Under the pieces are notes generated by a model. That model saw only the letters and a list, made by a program, of their open reading frames with translations, ran no database searches and was not told the origin of the DNA. The position numbers and the translations under genes are program-made. Positions 1 to 8,934 of a DNA stretch of 64,000 bases are shown here, piece by piece. Position 1 is the stretch's first letter, and the number at the start of each line of letters is the position of its first letter. Location of the stretch: contig SJCO01000004.1 in assembly GCA_005217565.1 (NCBI GenBank), positions 310,001 through 374,000 on the forward strand. The letters are read 5' to 3'. This DNA is from Puteibacter caeruleilacunae (GTDB lineage: Bacteria > Bacteroidota > Bacteroidia > Bacteroidales > Prolixibacteraceae).

Positions 1-1912
1 CATGCTTTGACTTGCATCCAACTCCCTCATTAAATCCAGCTCGATCGATACCATCAGACGCACTATAATTGCGTATTTCACCATTAATAGCGTCTAACTG
101 AGAAATACCCGTATTGGTACTTAGCCAGATATTATTTTCTGAATCAGTCAATATCGAATTAATATAGTCGTCTGAGAACCCATCTTCCTTAGTATAATCA
201 ACCAATCGATAACCAGAAGATTCTCGTTCTAACTTATTTAAGCTACAAGGTGTACCAAACCAAAGATTCTTTTGCGAATCGAGGCAAGTACAGAGAATTA
301 TATCACTCAATGGTTTACGATTTCCACTCAATAAGTCGTTTATACTAAGAAAGGTTGAATCTCCTCTTTGATATTGGAAGAGACCATCGTATGTAGCCAC
401 CCACAAATTATCCTTGTTGGTACTTACCAACGAAGTAACCCTATTGTTTCCAATACTACCTTTTGCCAAAGACTTTTTAAATTGTTGGATTTTCTTATAC
501 TTACCATCCACAAAGTTATATAAGTGCAAACCTCGTTGCTGTGTTGCTAACCATAACTCATCATTCTGAACAAGAATATCATGAACTTTTAGTGAGATAT
601 TTAAATCAGGACTATTAAAATAAGTACTTGCCTTTTCTAAAACAAAATTCCCTGCATTCGATTCCTTAACTACATATAATCCTCCATCGAAACTAATCCA
701 TAGTACCTTGTTTTTATCTTCATAGATCTTTTTTACTACCAACTGTCTATTCTTCATCTTATCGTTAGAAGAAAAACGAACTTGAGTTACAACTCCTTCT
801 TTATAGCTTAATAACTTTCCGGTTTTAGTCCCAATCCATAATCGTTGTTGGTGATCTTTAAATACCGCGCTTACATTTACCCGCTTAATTCCTATAGAAG
901 AAAAATCTTTTAAAACATTGAAATTGTTTTGTTTCGACAAACGAACAACACCTCCGCCATCTGTTCCAATCCAGATATCACCAACGCTATCTTGACAGAT
1001 ATCAAGGATGATGTTGTAATTTATATTTACTGCATTCGATTTACTATTTGATAGCTTTACCTTCTCAAAACTTTTCGTGTCCTCATCGAACCAATAGAGG
1101 CCACGCCCCCATGTACCAACCCACAACTTGCCGGTTTTATCAAGAAGCAATGAATAGCTTGAAACTTTAACTTTATCATTGAGCTGATACATTTGGTAGG
1201 TATTAGTTTGGCAGTCAAACTTAACCAGCCCAATATTCCATCCTACCAACCATAAACAATTATTGGCTTCGTCATAAGCCATTTCGCTTACCTCATCATG
1301 AGGAAATCCAAATGAGTAGTTACGAATTTTCCCATCTACTTTTCTCGACACCAATCCGTCGGAAGCAGCAAACCAAAGGGTTCCATCAGCCGCTTGAAGA
1401 ATCTGGTTTATTCTACGTTTTCCAAAATAGTGAGCAACAGAATCTTCTTGAGATAAAGTGTAAATTCCATTCTCCCAACTCCCAATCCATACTGATGAAT
1501 CTTTATCTTCAAAAAAGGAAACAATTCGCTTATTCTCTAGCGTTTTTATCGGATTAGGAAGTAAAAAATTATCGAGCTTTTTTGAATAGACAGTGTAGCC
1601 CGATGATTTTGTCCCGATATAAATATCACCACTACCAGCCTTATAAAGTCTTTCAACAGAAGGGCTGTGCAATCCTTGTGTCTGACTTCTTGATGGCTTA
1701 TATTGTTTGAATTGATAACCATCGTATCGATTCAAGCCCCCACGCGTTCCAAACCACATAAAGCCATAATCATCCTGAATTATAGAGGTTACTTCATTAT
1801 GAGAAAGTCCATTCTTTATCGTGAGATAATTAACTTGATACTCCTGAGCCTCCACTAAAAATGGAATCATCAGAGCAACAATAAACCATATTACTTTGCC
1901 AATTCTGTTCAT
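1..1912 (-). CDS. HTCS-like sensor, N-terminal beta-propeller part (cut by left window edge)
   Basis: The frame opens with ATG at 1912 on the minus strand and stays open for 637 codons to the window edge, so the C-terminus is missing. It begins with a signal peptide (MNRIGKVIWFIVALMIPF, cleavage near VEAQ). The first repeat follows with NGLSHNEV and then GLNRYDGYQF, the usual opening of periplasmic sensor domains in hybrid two-component systems and related regulators of Bacteroidota. Repeated blocks of the type D-x-x-G-x-x-W-[IV]-G-T (WFGTRGG, VWIGSWENG, LWVGTWGRG, IWIGTDGGG, LWIGTKTG) are Reg_prop blades of one or two seven-bladed propellers that sense a ligand in the periplasm. Whether the missing part carries kinase, receiver and AraC domains, or a GGDEF or HTH output, cannot be seen. 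It reads away from glycogen synthase, so its target genes should lie to the left. Confidence 0.85.
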   Translation of the reverse strand, partial: MNRIGKVIWFIVALMIPFLVEAQEYQVNYLTIKNGLSHNEVTSIIQDDYGFMWFGTRGGLNRYDGYQFKQYKPSRSQTQGLHSPSVERLYKAGSGDIYIGTKSSGYTVYSKKLDNFLLPNPIKTLENKRIVSFFEDKDSSVWIGSWENGIYTLSQEDSVAHYFGKRRINQILQAADGTLWFAASDGLVSRKVDGKIRNYSFGFPHDEVSEMAYDEANNCLWLVGWNIGLVKFDCQTNTYQMYQLNDKVKVSSYSLLLDKTGKLWVGTWGRGLYWFDEDTKSFEKVKLSNSKSNAVNINYNIILDICQDSVGDIWIGTDGGGVVRLSKQNNFNVLKDFSSIGIKRVNVSAVFKDHQQRLWIGTKTGKLLSYKEGVVTQVRFSSNDKMKNRQLVVKKIYEDKNKVLWISFDGGLYVVKESNAGNFVLEKASTYFNSPDLNISLKVHDILVQNDELWLATQQRGLHLYNFVDGKYKKIQQFKKSLAKGSIGNNRVTSLVSTNKDNLWVATYDGLFQYQRGDSTFLSINDLLSGNRKPLSDIILCTCLDSQKNLWFGTPCSLNKLERESSGYRLVDYTKEDGFSDDYINSILTDSENNIWLSTNTGISQLDAINGEIRNYSASDGIDRAGFNEGVGCKSKH

Positions 1913-1943
1913 GTCTATAAGACGGACTTATGTGTGGTTTGCC

Positions 1944-1975
1944 AAAAACCGGCTCCATCTTGCGATGTGCCGGTT
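1944..1975 (-). terminator. Rho-independent terminator after glycogen synthase
   Basis: The arms 1947-1953 (AACCGGC) and 1969-1975 (GCCGGTT) pair perfectly, with an inner CATC/GATG stem. Read on the minus strand, the hairpin is followed by TTTTTGG. It lies 45 bases past the glycogen synthase stop and just before the start of the left-edge sensor gene, so it insulates the two. Confidence 0.65.
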
Positions 1976-2019
1976 CCTGAAAATCTATCCTTTAATATTA
2001 CCCGGACGGGTATTTGATC

Positions 2020-3849
2020 TTACAATTTTACAACTTCGCGATAAGCTTTTTCGTAATGCTTAATCAAGTTGTGCCAGTCGAAATGCACCGAAGCCGACTC
2101 ACAATTGTTACGTAATTCAATACGTTCGCGTCGATTCAGTTTCATAAAGTTGAATAACTGATTGGCCAAATCCTCGGCCGACTCGTCAAAGCTCTTTTGG
2201 TTACGTTGGTTAATGGCAACTCCCATATCGCGTTTCTTGAAATTGTTTACGATATAGTCACCAAATCCTGACAAATCACTTGTAATTGATGGTATACCAC
2301 TAGCTAAACACTCAAGCGGAGTATATCCCCAAGGCTCATAGTAACTAGGGAATACGCCCAGGTGACATCCACGTACAAACTGACTGTAATCCATCTTGAA
2401 TAGCGGATTTGATGCTGCCACAAAATCGGGATGGTACACTACTTTTACCTTATCGTGACGATTATTTACCAAATTCGCCTTTCTGATAAAGCTTAAGATA
2501 TCATCGTTTGCATCATCTTGCATATTGTGCGTTACCACTGGAGGCAAATGATCGCTCTTCCAGCTTTGAACATTACGTCGTAGTTTCAGTTTGAAATAGT
2601 CTTCAACCAGACCACTCAAATCAGGGAACTCATACTTCCCATTATTTGAGGTAATCTCAAGGTAAAGTTTCTCACTTACTTTTTCCTTGATCTCATCGCA
2701 AATCTTTCTGATCTCATCGATCTCTGCTTTAGATCGAAGCACCTCTGGATTGAAAGAATAAAAAGGCTGACGCGTAATAAAGAACGCAACTACCGTCTTA
2801 TCGATATTAGCCTCTTGCATCTTATGATTCAATCTTGCCAAAGCCTCAAGGGTTACGTTATACCCTTTGTTGTGGTATTCATAACGACCAGCAGTAAATA
2901 GATAAACTGTGTTATCAAGGTCGAATGAATAACTCTGGAAGAAATGCCCCATGACAAAGTCATGAATCTTTGTTTTATATTTCTGATGTAAGGTTTGCAC
3001 CTCATGCAAAGCCTCAAATCGTTGTATATTCAGTCCGTTTGGCAGAATTGCCTCTGGAATTCGTCCCACCAGGTACTCACACTCTCGCGCGGTTACCCCA
3101 CTTACAGTTGAGAAGATATGTGCTCCGTGTGCTGCTGCACGCTCAATCTGCACAATTCCTTTTATATTGAATCTTTCGGCTTCTTTACCCCAATCATAAA
3201 ATGGTAAGTGATCGTAGAATTCCTCATCGTTCATCGCCAGGTAACGCCCCAACATTGTGGCGTGAGTGGTAAAAACAATCTTAGGTTTATGATTCTGTCT
3301 TCTCATCTCTGGGATTGCCGAACCAGCCATCCACTCGTGGAAATGAGCAACCATTTTCTTTTTAGATTTATCCAATTCAGTGATCACACGGAAAAACTCC
3401 TGTACCTGGTAGCCAAATGCGATAACCTGATTTGCTAAATCTTCGTTAGGAGCTTCAATACCATGATTAGCATTCAACTCATGACGTATTGAATCTAACT
3501 TATTAAATACCGAGAAAGGATTAAATAAAACAACAGTTGGACGCCCTGAAATCAGCCATTTTCCGTAATGCACTTCGATTCCCAGTTCCCTCAATTGTTT
3601 TACTGCTTTTCCAACTAAAGACTTATCTTCAGTGATTTCATCAAATGATGCTGCAGCCTGGTCTGCAAAGTAAGGACCAATCAAACAATAGTTATCATTT
3701 CCTCTTTTCTCGACTACAGATGGCACCTTTGAACGAATAACCGTATAAATTCCGCCAACCTGATTACATACTTCCCAAGCGATTTCAAATAAGAAAGATT
3801 GAGCCCGACTAGACTTCTTCTTCACTGGTGACTTTGCAATTTTTATCAT
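2020..3849 (-). CDS. Glycogen synthase, GT3 family
   Basis: This cytoplasmic enzyme transfers glucose from a nucleotide sugar to the non-reducing end of glycogen. The 609-residue protein is of the eukaryote-like GT3 type used by Bacteroidota rather than the GT5 GlgA type. Visible signs are the N-terminal EIAWEVCNQVGGIYTVIRSK block (about residues 23-42) with the Gly-Gly of the nucleotide-sugar site, HFHEWMAGS near 165-175, and the C-terminal FPSYYEPWGYTPLE block near 500-515, which carries the conserved E-x7-E pair. The length is slightly below the eukaryotic enzymes, as usual for bacterial members. It is a single gene with its own terminator. The glycogen-related malQ lies 21 kb away. The start ATG at 3849 is followed by a lysine-rich N-terminus, which looks genuine. 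Confidence 0.93.
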   Translation of the reverse strand: MIKIAKSPVKKKSSRAQSFLFEIAWEVCNQVGGIYTVIRSKVPSVVEKRGNDNYCLIGPYFADQAAASFDEITEDKSLVGKAVKQLRELGIEVHYGKWLISGRPTVVLFNPFSVFNKLDSIRHELNANHGIEAPNEDLANQVIAFGYQVQEFFRVITELDKSKKKMVAHFHEWMAGSAIPEMRRQNHKPKIVFTTHATMLGRYLAMNDEEFYDHLPFYDWGKEAERFNIKGIVQIERAAAHGAHIFSTVSGVTARECEYLVGRIPEAILPNGLNIQRFEALHEVQTLHQKYKTKIHDFVMGHFFQSYSFDLDNTVYLFTAGRYEYHNKGYNVTLEALARLNHKMQEANIDKTVVAFFITRQPFYSFNPEVLRSKAEIDEIRKICDEIKEKVSEKLYLEITSNNGKYEFPDLSGLVEDYFKLKLRRNVQSWKSDHLPPVVTHNMQDDANDDILSFIRKANLVNNRHDKVKVVYHPDFVAASNPLFKMDYSQFVRGCHLGVFPSYYEPWGYTPLECLASGIPSITSDLSGFGDYIVNNFKKRDMGVAINQRNQKSFDESAEDLANQLFNFMKLNRRERIELRNNCESASVHFDWHNLIKHYEKAYREVVKL

Positions 3850-4885
3850 ATGATAGGCCTATTTGTTGTTTTACTTTATTTTAAAGCATCATAGTTTCAT
3901 GCGCAATTAGTATAGGGGTTTCGAAATCCATAGGTTTGTTGCAACGGTCTGTAATTCCCACCAGCCAATGAACACATGACTTTTGATTTGGCAAATAAAG
4001 ATAGCAAGCAATTTTATAAATAACAACAGGTAAATATATCTTCAACCACGCCGAATTCTGTTGTTCTGCTTACCTCTCCAAAACATGGGCATGGCAAAAG
4101 TACTGTAGTTGTGGTTCATTGATTAAAAAGTAAGATTTATCGATGGCGAAAATTGAGTGACTATTTTTTACAAAACTTAATCGGAAGATTCTTTCAAATA
4201 GGTACACAAACCTTGTTCTGCATCGAATTCGTATTTCTTGCTATATATAATTGTACTGATTAGGTAATCGGTTCCGGTATCATGATTCCTGGCAGTTATC
4301 TCCTCAATCGAAGCATTAACAACACACTACCCCCAACAATGGCGCATAGCAAAATGAGGTATAAATAAGGGCTCAATTTGAGTAAAATGTTTTGTTTGAT
4401 TGATGTTATTTTGAGAATATATACGGAAAGAAAGATAAGGAACCACATTGACACCTTATTGACACCACATTAATACCAAATTCGGAAATTCTTCGATTGT
4501 CTTCGATATTTTCCGGAGGTTCTCTAGGAAAATTTGTTTACTAATGGGGCTTTTTGAGTAAAATGTCCCCTTTTTAGGGACACATTGAAAAAGAACGATG
4601 GTTCAATACCATGATTGTAAAGGTAGCAAAAACAGGGAAAGCATCAAAAGCTTAAATGACTTTCCTGAAAATTGAATTTCGATTGATTAAAAATCTTGTT
4701 CGACCCCAAAAAAAAACATATTGAGTACATATCTGGTGTCATTATCATCATCAAAACAGATATCGCACTGATAATAACAACGATAACACGAAAACTATCA
4801 CATAGAACATCCATCCAAAAGTTCTCTATTTTTACCTTAAATCATCTAAATCATTAAAAAAAAAGATCTTTTATTCCAAAAAATC
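3850..4885. other. Gene-poor kilobase between glycogen synthase and the cold-shock gene
   Basis: About 1 kb without a complete gene. It holds a 49-codon stretch of protein-like sequence on the minus strand (4177-4326, listed separately) and a 14-bp direct repeat TTTGAGTAAAATGT at 4377-4390 and 4553-4566. There are also small hairpins at 4564-4582 (TGTCCC/GGGACA) and near 4593-4610 (ATGGT/ACCAT). The rest is AT-rich and shows nothing recognisable. The promoter of the cold-shock gene begins at its right end. Confidence 0.6.
4177..4326 (-). pseudogene. Possible C-terminal gene remnant (49 codons, no start)
   Basis: A minus-strand frame of 49 codons ends in TAA at 4177 and is preceded in frame by a TAG at 4329-4327, with no ATG between. 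The composition looks like real protein: it contains SIEEITARNHDTGTDYL and ends in CTYLKESSD. The mix of charged, aromatic and small residues is unlike noncoding AT-rich DNA. It may be the tail of a degraded gene. I do not recognise the family, and a chance frame is not excluded. Confidence 0.35.
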
Positions 4886-4914
4886 TTGCTGGGCAATGTT
4901 TTTTTCTATCTTTG
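4886..4914 (+). promoter_or_regulatory. Bacteroidota-type promoter of the cold-shock gene
   Basis: A -33 element TTG (4886-4888) and a -7 element TATCTTTG (4907-4914, matching TAnnTTTG exactly) are separated by 18 bases, within the 17-23 spacing of the Bacteroidota sigma-ABfr consensus. Transcription would start near 4921, giving a leader of only about 15 bases before the ATG at 4936. A long cold-shock leader of the E. coli cspA type is therefore not expected from this promoter. Confidence 0.6.
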
Positions 4915-4935
4915 AACAGAATTTAATAAATTATC

Positions 4936-5127
4936 ATGAAACAAGGAACTGTAAAATTTTTTAATGAGTCAAAAGGATTTGGATTCATTAAAGACAAAGA
5001 TTCAAACAACGAGTACTTTGTACACGTAACTGGTCTAATCGACGAAATCAGAGAAGACGACGAGGTTACTTTCGAGCTTAAAGAAGGCCGCAAAGGATTG
5101 AATGCAATAAATGTTAAGCTAGCATAA
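4936..5127 (+). CDS. Cold-shock domain protein
   Basis: A 63-residue single-domain nucleic-acid chaperone of the CspA family. It binds single-stranded RNA or DNA through an OB-fold. The RNP1-type motif KGFGFI (residues 14-19) and the RNP2-type YFVHVT (28-33, usually VFVHFS) are both present, and the start GTVKFFNESKGFGF is the family signature. It is slightly shorter than the E. coli proteins (about 70 residues), as is common in Bacteroidota. It is monocistronic, with a clear promoter upstream and a terminator 28 bases downstream. Confidence 0.95.
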   Translation: MKQGTVKFFNESKGFGFIKDKDSNNEYFVHVTGLIDEIREDDEVTFELKEGRKGLNAINVKLA

Positions 5128-5155
5128 GCTATATAATATTTGAGCAAATGATTCT

Positions 5156-5184
5156 AAGCTTCACCATACCGGTGGAGCTTTTTT
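5156..5184 (+). terminator. Rho-independent terminator after the cold-shock gene
   Basis: Stem 5156-5165 (AAGCTTCACC) pairs with 5171-5180 (GGTGGAGCTT) with one wobble and a 5-base loop, followed by a run of T to 5184. Confidence 0.8.
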
Positions 5185-5253
5185 GTTTTCTATGGGTATG
5201 TTCTGTTAATTCGATTGCGTATCTTAGCTTTCTCAATAAATGAACAATAAACC

Positions 5254-6375
5254 ATGAAAACAACACAAATTGTTATCGCGATAACACTACTTCTCACAAC
5301 AGTTATTTGTTCGGCACAAAATACTACTGAGGTAAAATGGTATAATCCCTTAGAAGCTTCATCACACTGTATCGAAGGTCAGTTTTGGCCCAAAGAAGTT
5401 GAGCAACCATACGATAGGCTACCTGTACGTGCTAAAGAGGTTGTAAGAAAACCTGTGTGGAATCTTTCTCAACAGTCAGCAGGTTTGAAAATCCGTTTTA
5501 CGTGTGATGCACCAACCATTCAAATAAGATATACTGTAGGTCCTGGCTTATCAATGCCTCATATGCCAGCAACTGGCGATAGTGGCATAGATTTGTACAC
5601 TACCAATAAAAACGGACAACCACTATGGTGTGCTGGTAAATATTCATTCGGTGATACTATTCGTTATACATTTCAGGGTATTCACCCCAATGAGCTTTAT
5701 AAAGATGGATTTGAATATGTATTGTATTTACCTTTATATAATAGTGTAAAGACGTTAGAAATTGGAGTACCACAAACATCCCAATTCGAATTTCTTCCGG
5801 TACGTAACGAAAAACCTATTGTAACTTATGGGACTTCAATCATGCAGGGAGCATGTGCATCGCGACCAGGGATGGCATGGACCAACATAATTAGTCGCAG
5901 GTTACATGTACCGCTTATCAATTTCGGTTTCTCGGGTAACGGTAAGCTTGAATCTGAAGTGATAGACTTCATCAACGAGATAGATGCAAGATTATTCATT
6001 TTAGATTGTCTGCCCAACCTCACTCCTTCTGAAAACTTTAAAGCTGAAGAGGTAGCTCCCCTCATTCTAAATGCCATAAAGCAGATTAGAGCAAAACACC
6101 CTAAGACACCAATCATCCTTACACAGCATGGTGGTTACCCTAATGGATTCATGCAACCCGACCGTTTTACCGCATATCAATCGGTAAATAAAGTATTGCA
6201 AGATTCATTCATAAAACTACTGCAAGACAATGAGCATAATCTGTTTATACTACCATCACAAACCATAAATCTTGATATCGATTCAACCGTTGATGGCGTA
6301 CACCCTAACGATTTAGGGATGCACCGATATGCTAAGGCTTATGAACAGCTTATTCGAAAGATTTTAAAGATATAG
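5254..6375 (+). CDS. Secreted SGNH/GDSL hydrolase with GxDLY-type N-terminal domain
   Basis: A 373-residue exported esterase candidate. A signal peptide covers about residues 1-21 (cleavage after VICSA). Residues about 30-185 form a beta-sandwich-like N-terminal domain carrying GIDLY at 111-115, the hallmark of the domain that precedes many Bacteroidota SGNH hydrolases. The catalytic domain follows with block I GTSIMQG (nucleophile Ser195), the oxyanion residues around Gly226 and Asn229 in NFGFSGNG, and block V DGVHPND with Asp347 and His350. Family members remove acyl groups, often acetyl, from carbohydrates or other substrates. The substrate here is not shown by context, since the neighbours are unrelated. 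The gene appears to stand alone between a terminator and the next promoter. Confidence 0.88.
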   Translation: MKTTQIVIAITLLLTTVICSAQNTTEVKWYNPLEASSHCIEGQFWPKEVEQPYDRLPVRAKEVVRKPVWNLSQQSAGLKIRFTCDAPTIQIRYTVGPGLSMPHMPATGDSGIDLYTTNKNGQPLWCAGKYSFGDTIRYTFQGIHPNELYKDGFEYVLYLPLYNSVKTLEIGVPQTSQFEFLPVRNEKPIVTYGTSIMQGACASRPGMAWTNIISRRLHVPLINFGFSGNGKLESEVIDFINEIDARLFILDCLPNLTPSENFKAEEVAPLILNAIKQIRAKHPKTPIILTQHGGYPNGFMQPDRFTAYQSVNKVLQDSFIKLLQDNEHNLFILPSQTINLDIDSTVDGVHPNDLGMHRYAKAYEQLIRKILKI

Positions 6376-6441
6376 ATTAAATTGAATACAACTGTTTAGT
6401 ATAGTTTACCGGCAGAACCTTTAACTCTCGCAAATTCTTAT

Positions 6442-6449
6442 TACTTTTG
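6442..6449 (+). promoter_or_regulatory. Candidate -7 element for the DUF5063 operon
   Basis: TACTTTTG matches TAnnTTTG, 21 bases before the ATG at 6471. No convincing TTG at -33 is seen (TTTA is at about the right distance), so this is a weaker call. Confidence 0.35.
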
Positions 6450-6470
6450 CGTCTGAAAAAATAAGTGGAG

Positions 6471-7109
6471 ATGAGTAACGAAGGTTTTGATCATATTGTC
6501 TATTCGAAAGACGTTCTAGAATTTGTAACAATAGCCAACGAGTATTGTAATTTTATTGAGCAAATTGATAGCTATACCAGAAAGGACTTCATTTTTAAAC
6601 TACAAAAGTTCTTTCCATTGTTGTATTTGAAAGCCAGTTTGGTTCCTAAGATTGATGACTTATTAGAGGACGCTACCGAAAAGTTTGTTACTGAAGAAGA
6701 TTATAATTTCCTACACAACAAGCTATTAACAAAGTTAGGCGAGCATGATGCTTACCAGGAAATTTTTGAAGAGTATGCAGTTGATACTGAAGACTCAATC
6801 AGTGCAAGTATTTCAGAAAATATTGTCGACATTTATCAAGATCTTAAAGACTTCATTCTTGCCTACCGTATTGGTACGCTTGAAGTAATGAACGACGCAC
6901 TTTACGAATGTCAACAAAATTTCGAACAATATTGGGGCCAGCGACTAGTTAATGCACTGCGTGCGGTACACCGACTGGTATTTGGCAACGTTAACCTTGA
7001 CGAAGAAGAACTAAAAACCCCGAAAATAAAAAGTGAAGATGATGAACCTGTAAGTAAGGACTGGATATTATCACAACAGTTCAAAAGCTTCAGGGGTGAA
7101 TCAGAATGA
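6471..7109 (+). CDS. DUF5063 family protein
   Basis: A 212-residue, soluble, acidic and mostly helical protein of unknown function, matching the DUF5063 family of Bacteroidota. It has no signal peptide or membrane segment. Recognisable stretches are the N-terminal SKDVLEFVTIANEYCNFIEQ and a central EDYNFLHNKLL. I chose ATG 6471 over an in-frame GTG two codons upstream (6465) because GTGGAG just before it could serve as the ribosome-binding region. It is the first gene of a short plus-strand run, 9 bases ahead of the exonuclease gene, and this pairing is common in the phylum. A role alongside RNA or DNA processing is inference from context only. Confidence 0.8.
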   Translation: MSNEGFDHIVYSKDVLEFVTIANEYCNFIEQIDSYTRKDFIFKLQKFFPLLYLKASLVPKIDDLLEDATEKFVTEEDYNFLHNKLLTKLGEHDAYQEIFEEYAVDTEDSISASISENIVDIYQDLKDFILAYRIGTLEVMNDALYECQQNFEQYWGQRLVNALRAVHRLVFGNVNLDEEELKTPKIKSEDDEPVSKDWILSQQFKSFRGESE

Positions 7110-7118
7110 GATTAGCTT

Positions 7119-7703
7119 ATGTTTCAAGAAACAATTACAAAGGAAGAACTTTATCAGTTACCGTTAGAGCATTTTGAAGGAGAGGTAATACTTGTTCAGA
7201 ATTATGAGCAAGCAGTAGAAGCAGCAAATTATCTAAAGCAACAAAGAGTTTTAGGCTTCGATACAGAAACACGACCGGCTTTTAAGAAAGGCCAGGTAAA
7301 CAAAGTGGCATTACTTCAGCTGGGAACTTTTAAGAAAGTCTTTCTCTTCAGATTGAATTTGTTAGGTCTACCTGATTGTATCAGTGATATTCTAGCAGAT
7401 AAAAATATCGTTAAGGTTGGGGTAGCAATTCGTGATGATATAAAAATATTAAAGAGACTAAATCCTTTTAAGGCTGCAGGATTTCTGGAGCTTCAAGAGT
7501 ATGTCAAAGAGTTTGGAATACAAAACTTTAGTCTGAAGAAGATTTCAGGTATTGTTTTAGGTTTCCGTATTTCAAAATCACAGCGTCTTTCCAACTGGGA
7601 AGCACAAAAACTTACAAATGCACAGCAGGTATATGCCGCTACGGATGCCTGGGTTGCTTACGAGATTTATAAAAAATTAATTAACGGTTCAGAACATGCT
7701 TAA
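7119..7703 (+). CDS. 3'-5' exonuclease, RNase D-like DEDD superfamily
   Basis: A 194-residue stand-alone DEDD exonuclease domain that would degrade RNA or DNA 3' ends using two metal ions. Motif I is GFDTETRP with Asp48 and Glu50, motif II is in VGVAIRDDIK near residue 119, and motif III is YAATDAW near 171-177, of the DEDDy type. There is no HRDC domain, so it is shorter than E. coli RNase D (about 375 residues). It overlaps the following methyltransferase gene by 8 bases, suggesting translational coupling and a shared job in RNA metabolism. Confidence 0.88.
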   Translation: MFQETITKEELYQLPLEHFEGEVILVQNYEQAVEAANYLKQQRVLGFDTETRPAFKKGQVNKVALLQLGTFKKVFLFRLNLLGLPDCISDILADKNIVKVGVAIRDDIKILKRLNPFKAAGFLELQEYVKEFGIQNFSLKKISGIVLGFRISKSQRLSNWEAQKLTNAQQVYAATDAWVAYEIYKKLINGSEHA

Positions 7704-8886
7704 TCAGTATACGCCAGTTATCCTAAAATCTGGCAAAGATCAATCTTTAAAAAGATTTCATCCATGGGTATTCTCAGGTGCCATTAAGAAAATTAAAGGT
7801 CCTGTGAACGAGGGAGATGTTGTTGCAGTTTATTCCAATAAAGATGAGTTCCTTGGTTTAGGTCACTATCAGGTTGGAAGTATAACTGTTCGGGTGTTTT
7901 CGTTTGAAGAAAAAGAACCTGATTACGATTTTTGGAAAGAGAAGCTTCAGCAGGCTTATAATCTGAGAAAATCGCTAGGCTTAACCAATAATCCTGAAAC
8001 TAATACTTTCCGTTTGCTGCACGCAGAGGGTGACGGTATGCCAGGATTAATCATCGACTTCTATAATGGTACTGCTGTAATGCAGATGCATTCAATTGGA
8101 ATGTACCTAATTCGCGAAGAGCTGGCAAAAGCGCTTAAAGAAGTGATGGGTGATGAATTACAAGCAATCTACGATAAAAGTGAGAAGACGATTCCATTTA
8201 AGTCTGACATTGAGCCTAAAGATGGCTACCTTCTTGGTGAATCACATAGCAATGTGGTTGTTGAGTATGGTAATAAGTTCAAGGTAGACTGGGAGAATGG
8301 TCAGAAGACTGGTTTCTTTATCGACCAGCGTGAGAATCGTAAATTGTTAGAAACATATTCAAAAGATAAGTCTGTCCTGAATATGTTTTGCTATACCGGA
8401 GGATTCTCTTTCTTCGCTATGAATGGAGGCGCTAAGCTTGTTCATTCGGTTGATGCTTCAGCTAAGGCTATTGACTTAACCAATGAGAATGTTGAGCTTA
8501 ACTATCCTGGCGACAAGCGTCATGAAGCTTATGTTACTGATGCGTTTGAGTTTCTAAAAGATATTAAAGATAAATATGACCTTATTGTACTGGATCCACC
8601 TGCATTTGCAAAACATCGCAATGCTCTTCACCAGGCATTACAAGGATATAAACGAATTAACACTAGAGCATTTGAGCAGATCAAACCAGGAGGTATCTTA
8701 TTTACTTTCTCTTGTTCTCAGGTGGTAAGCAAAGAAAACTTTAGAAATGCTGTTTTCTCGGCTGCTGCAATTGCCGGTAGAAATGTAAGAATTCTACATC
8801 AAATGACTCAACCAGGAGATCATCCGATAAATATTTTCCACCCTGAAGGAGAATATCTTAAAGGATTGGTGTTATATGTAGAATAA
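7696..8886 (+). CDS. rlmI: Class I rRNA (cytosine-C5) methyltransferase, RlmI-like
   Basis: A 396-residue SAM-dependent methyltransferase of the RlmI/YccW family, which methylates C5 of a cytosine in 23S rRNA (C1962 in E. coli). An N-terminal PUA domain covers about residues 5-80 (LKRFHPWVFSGAIKKI), followed by the EEHD-like central domain. The Rossmann-fold catalytic domain carries FFIDQRENR, the SAM-binding VLNMFCYTGGFSFFA, DLIVLDPPAFAK (the DPP motif near 295) and the catalytic-cysteine region FTFSCSQ near 345. The ATG at 7696 lies inside the end of the exonuclease gene. The exact rRNA target is inferred from the family. Confidence 0.88.
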   Translation: MLNQYTPVILKSGKDQSLKRFHPWVFSGAIKKIKGPVNEGDVVAVYSNKDEFLGLGHYQVGSITVRVFSFEEKEPDYDFWKEKLQQAYNLRKSLGLTNNPETNTFRLLHAEGDGMPGLIIDFYNGTAVMQMHSIGMYLIREELAKALKEVMGDELQAIYDKSEKTIPFKSDIEPKDGYLLGESHSNVVVEYGNKFKVDWENGQKTGFFIDQRENRKLLETYSKDKSVLNMFCYTGGFSFFAMNGGAKLVHSVDASAKAIDLTNENVELNYPGDKRHEAYVTDAFEFLKDIKDKYDLIVLDPPAFAKHRNALHQALQGYKRINTRAFEQIKPGGILFTFSCSQVVSKENFRNAVFSAAAIAGRNVRILHQMTQPGDHPINIFHPEGEYLKGLVLYVE

Positions 8887-8894
8887 TGATTATT

Positions 8895-8918
8895 GCCTCT
8901 GCAACTAAATGCAGAGGC
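8895..8918 (+). other. Perfect 9-bp hairpin between methyltransferase and helicase genes
   Basis: GCCTCTGCA (8895-8903) and TGCAGAGGC (8910-8918) enclose a 6-base loop. No T run follows, so it is not a standard terminator. It ends 16 bases before the TTG start of the helicase gene, so it could affect mRNA processing, stability or translation of that gene. Confidence 0.5.
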
Positions 8919-8934
8919 CTAAATTATAATTATA

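Noticed and set aside
4923-5147. 74-codon frame opposite the cold-shock gene
   Set aside because: Lies antisense to a clear cold-shock domain gene and shows no protein-like features.
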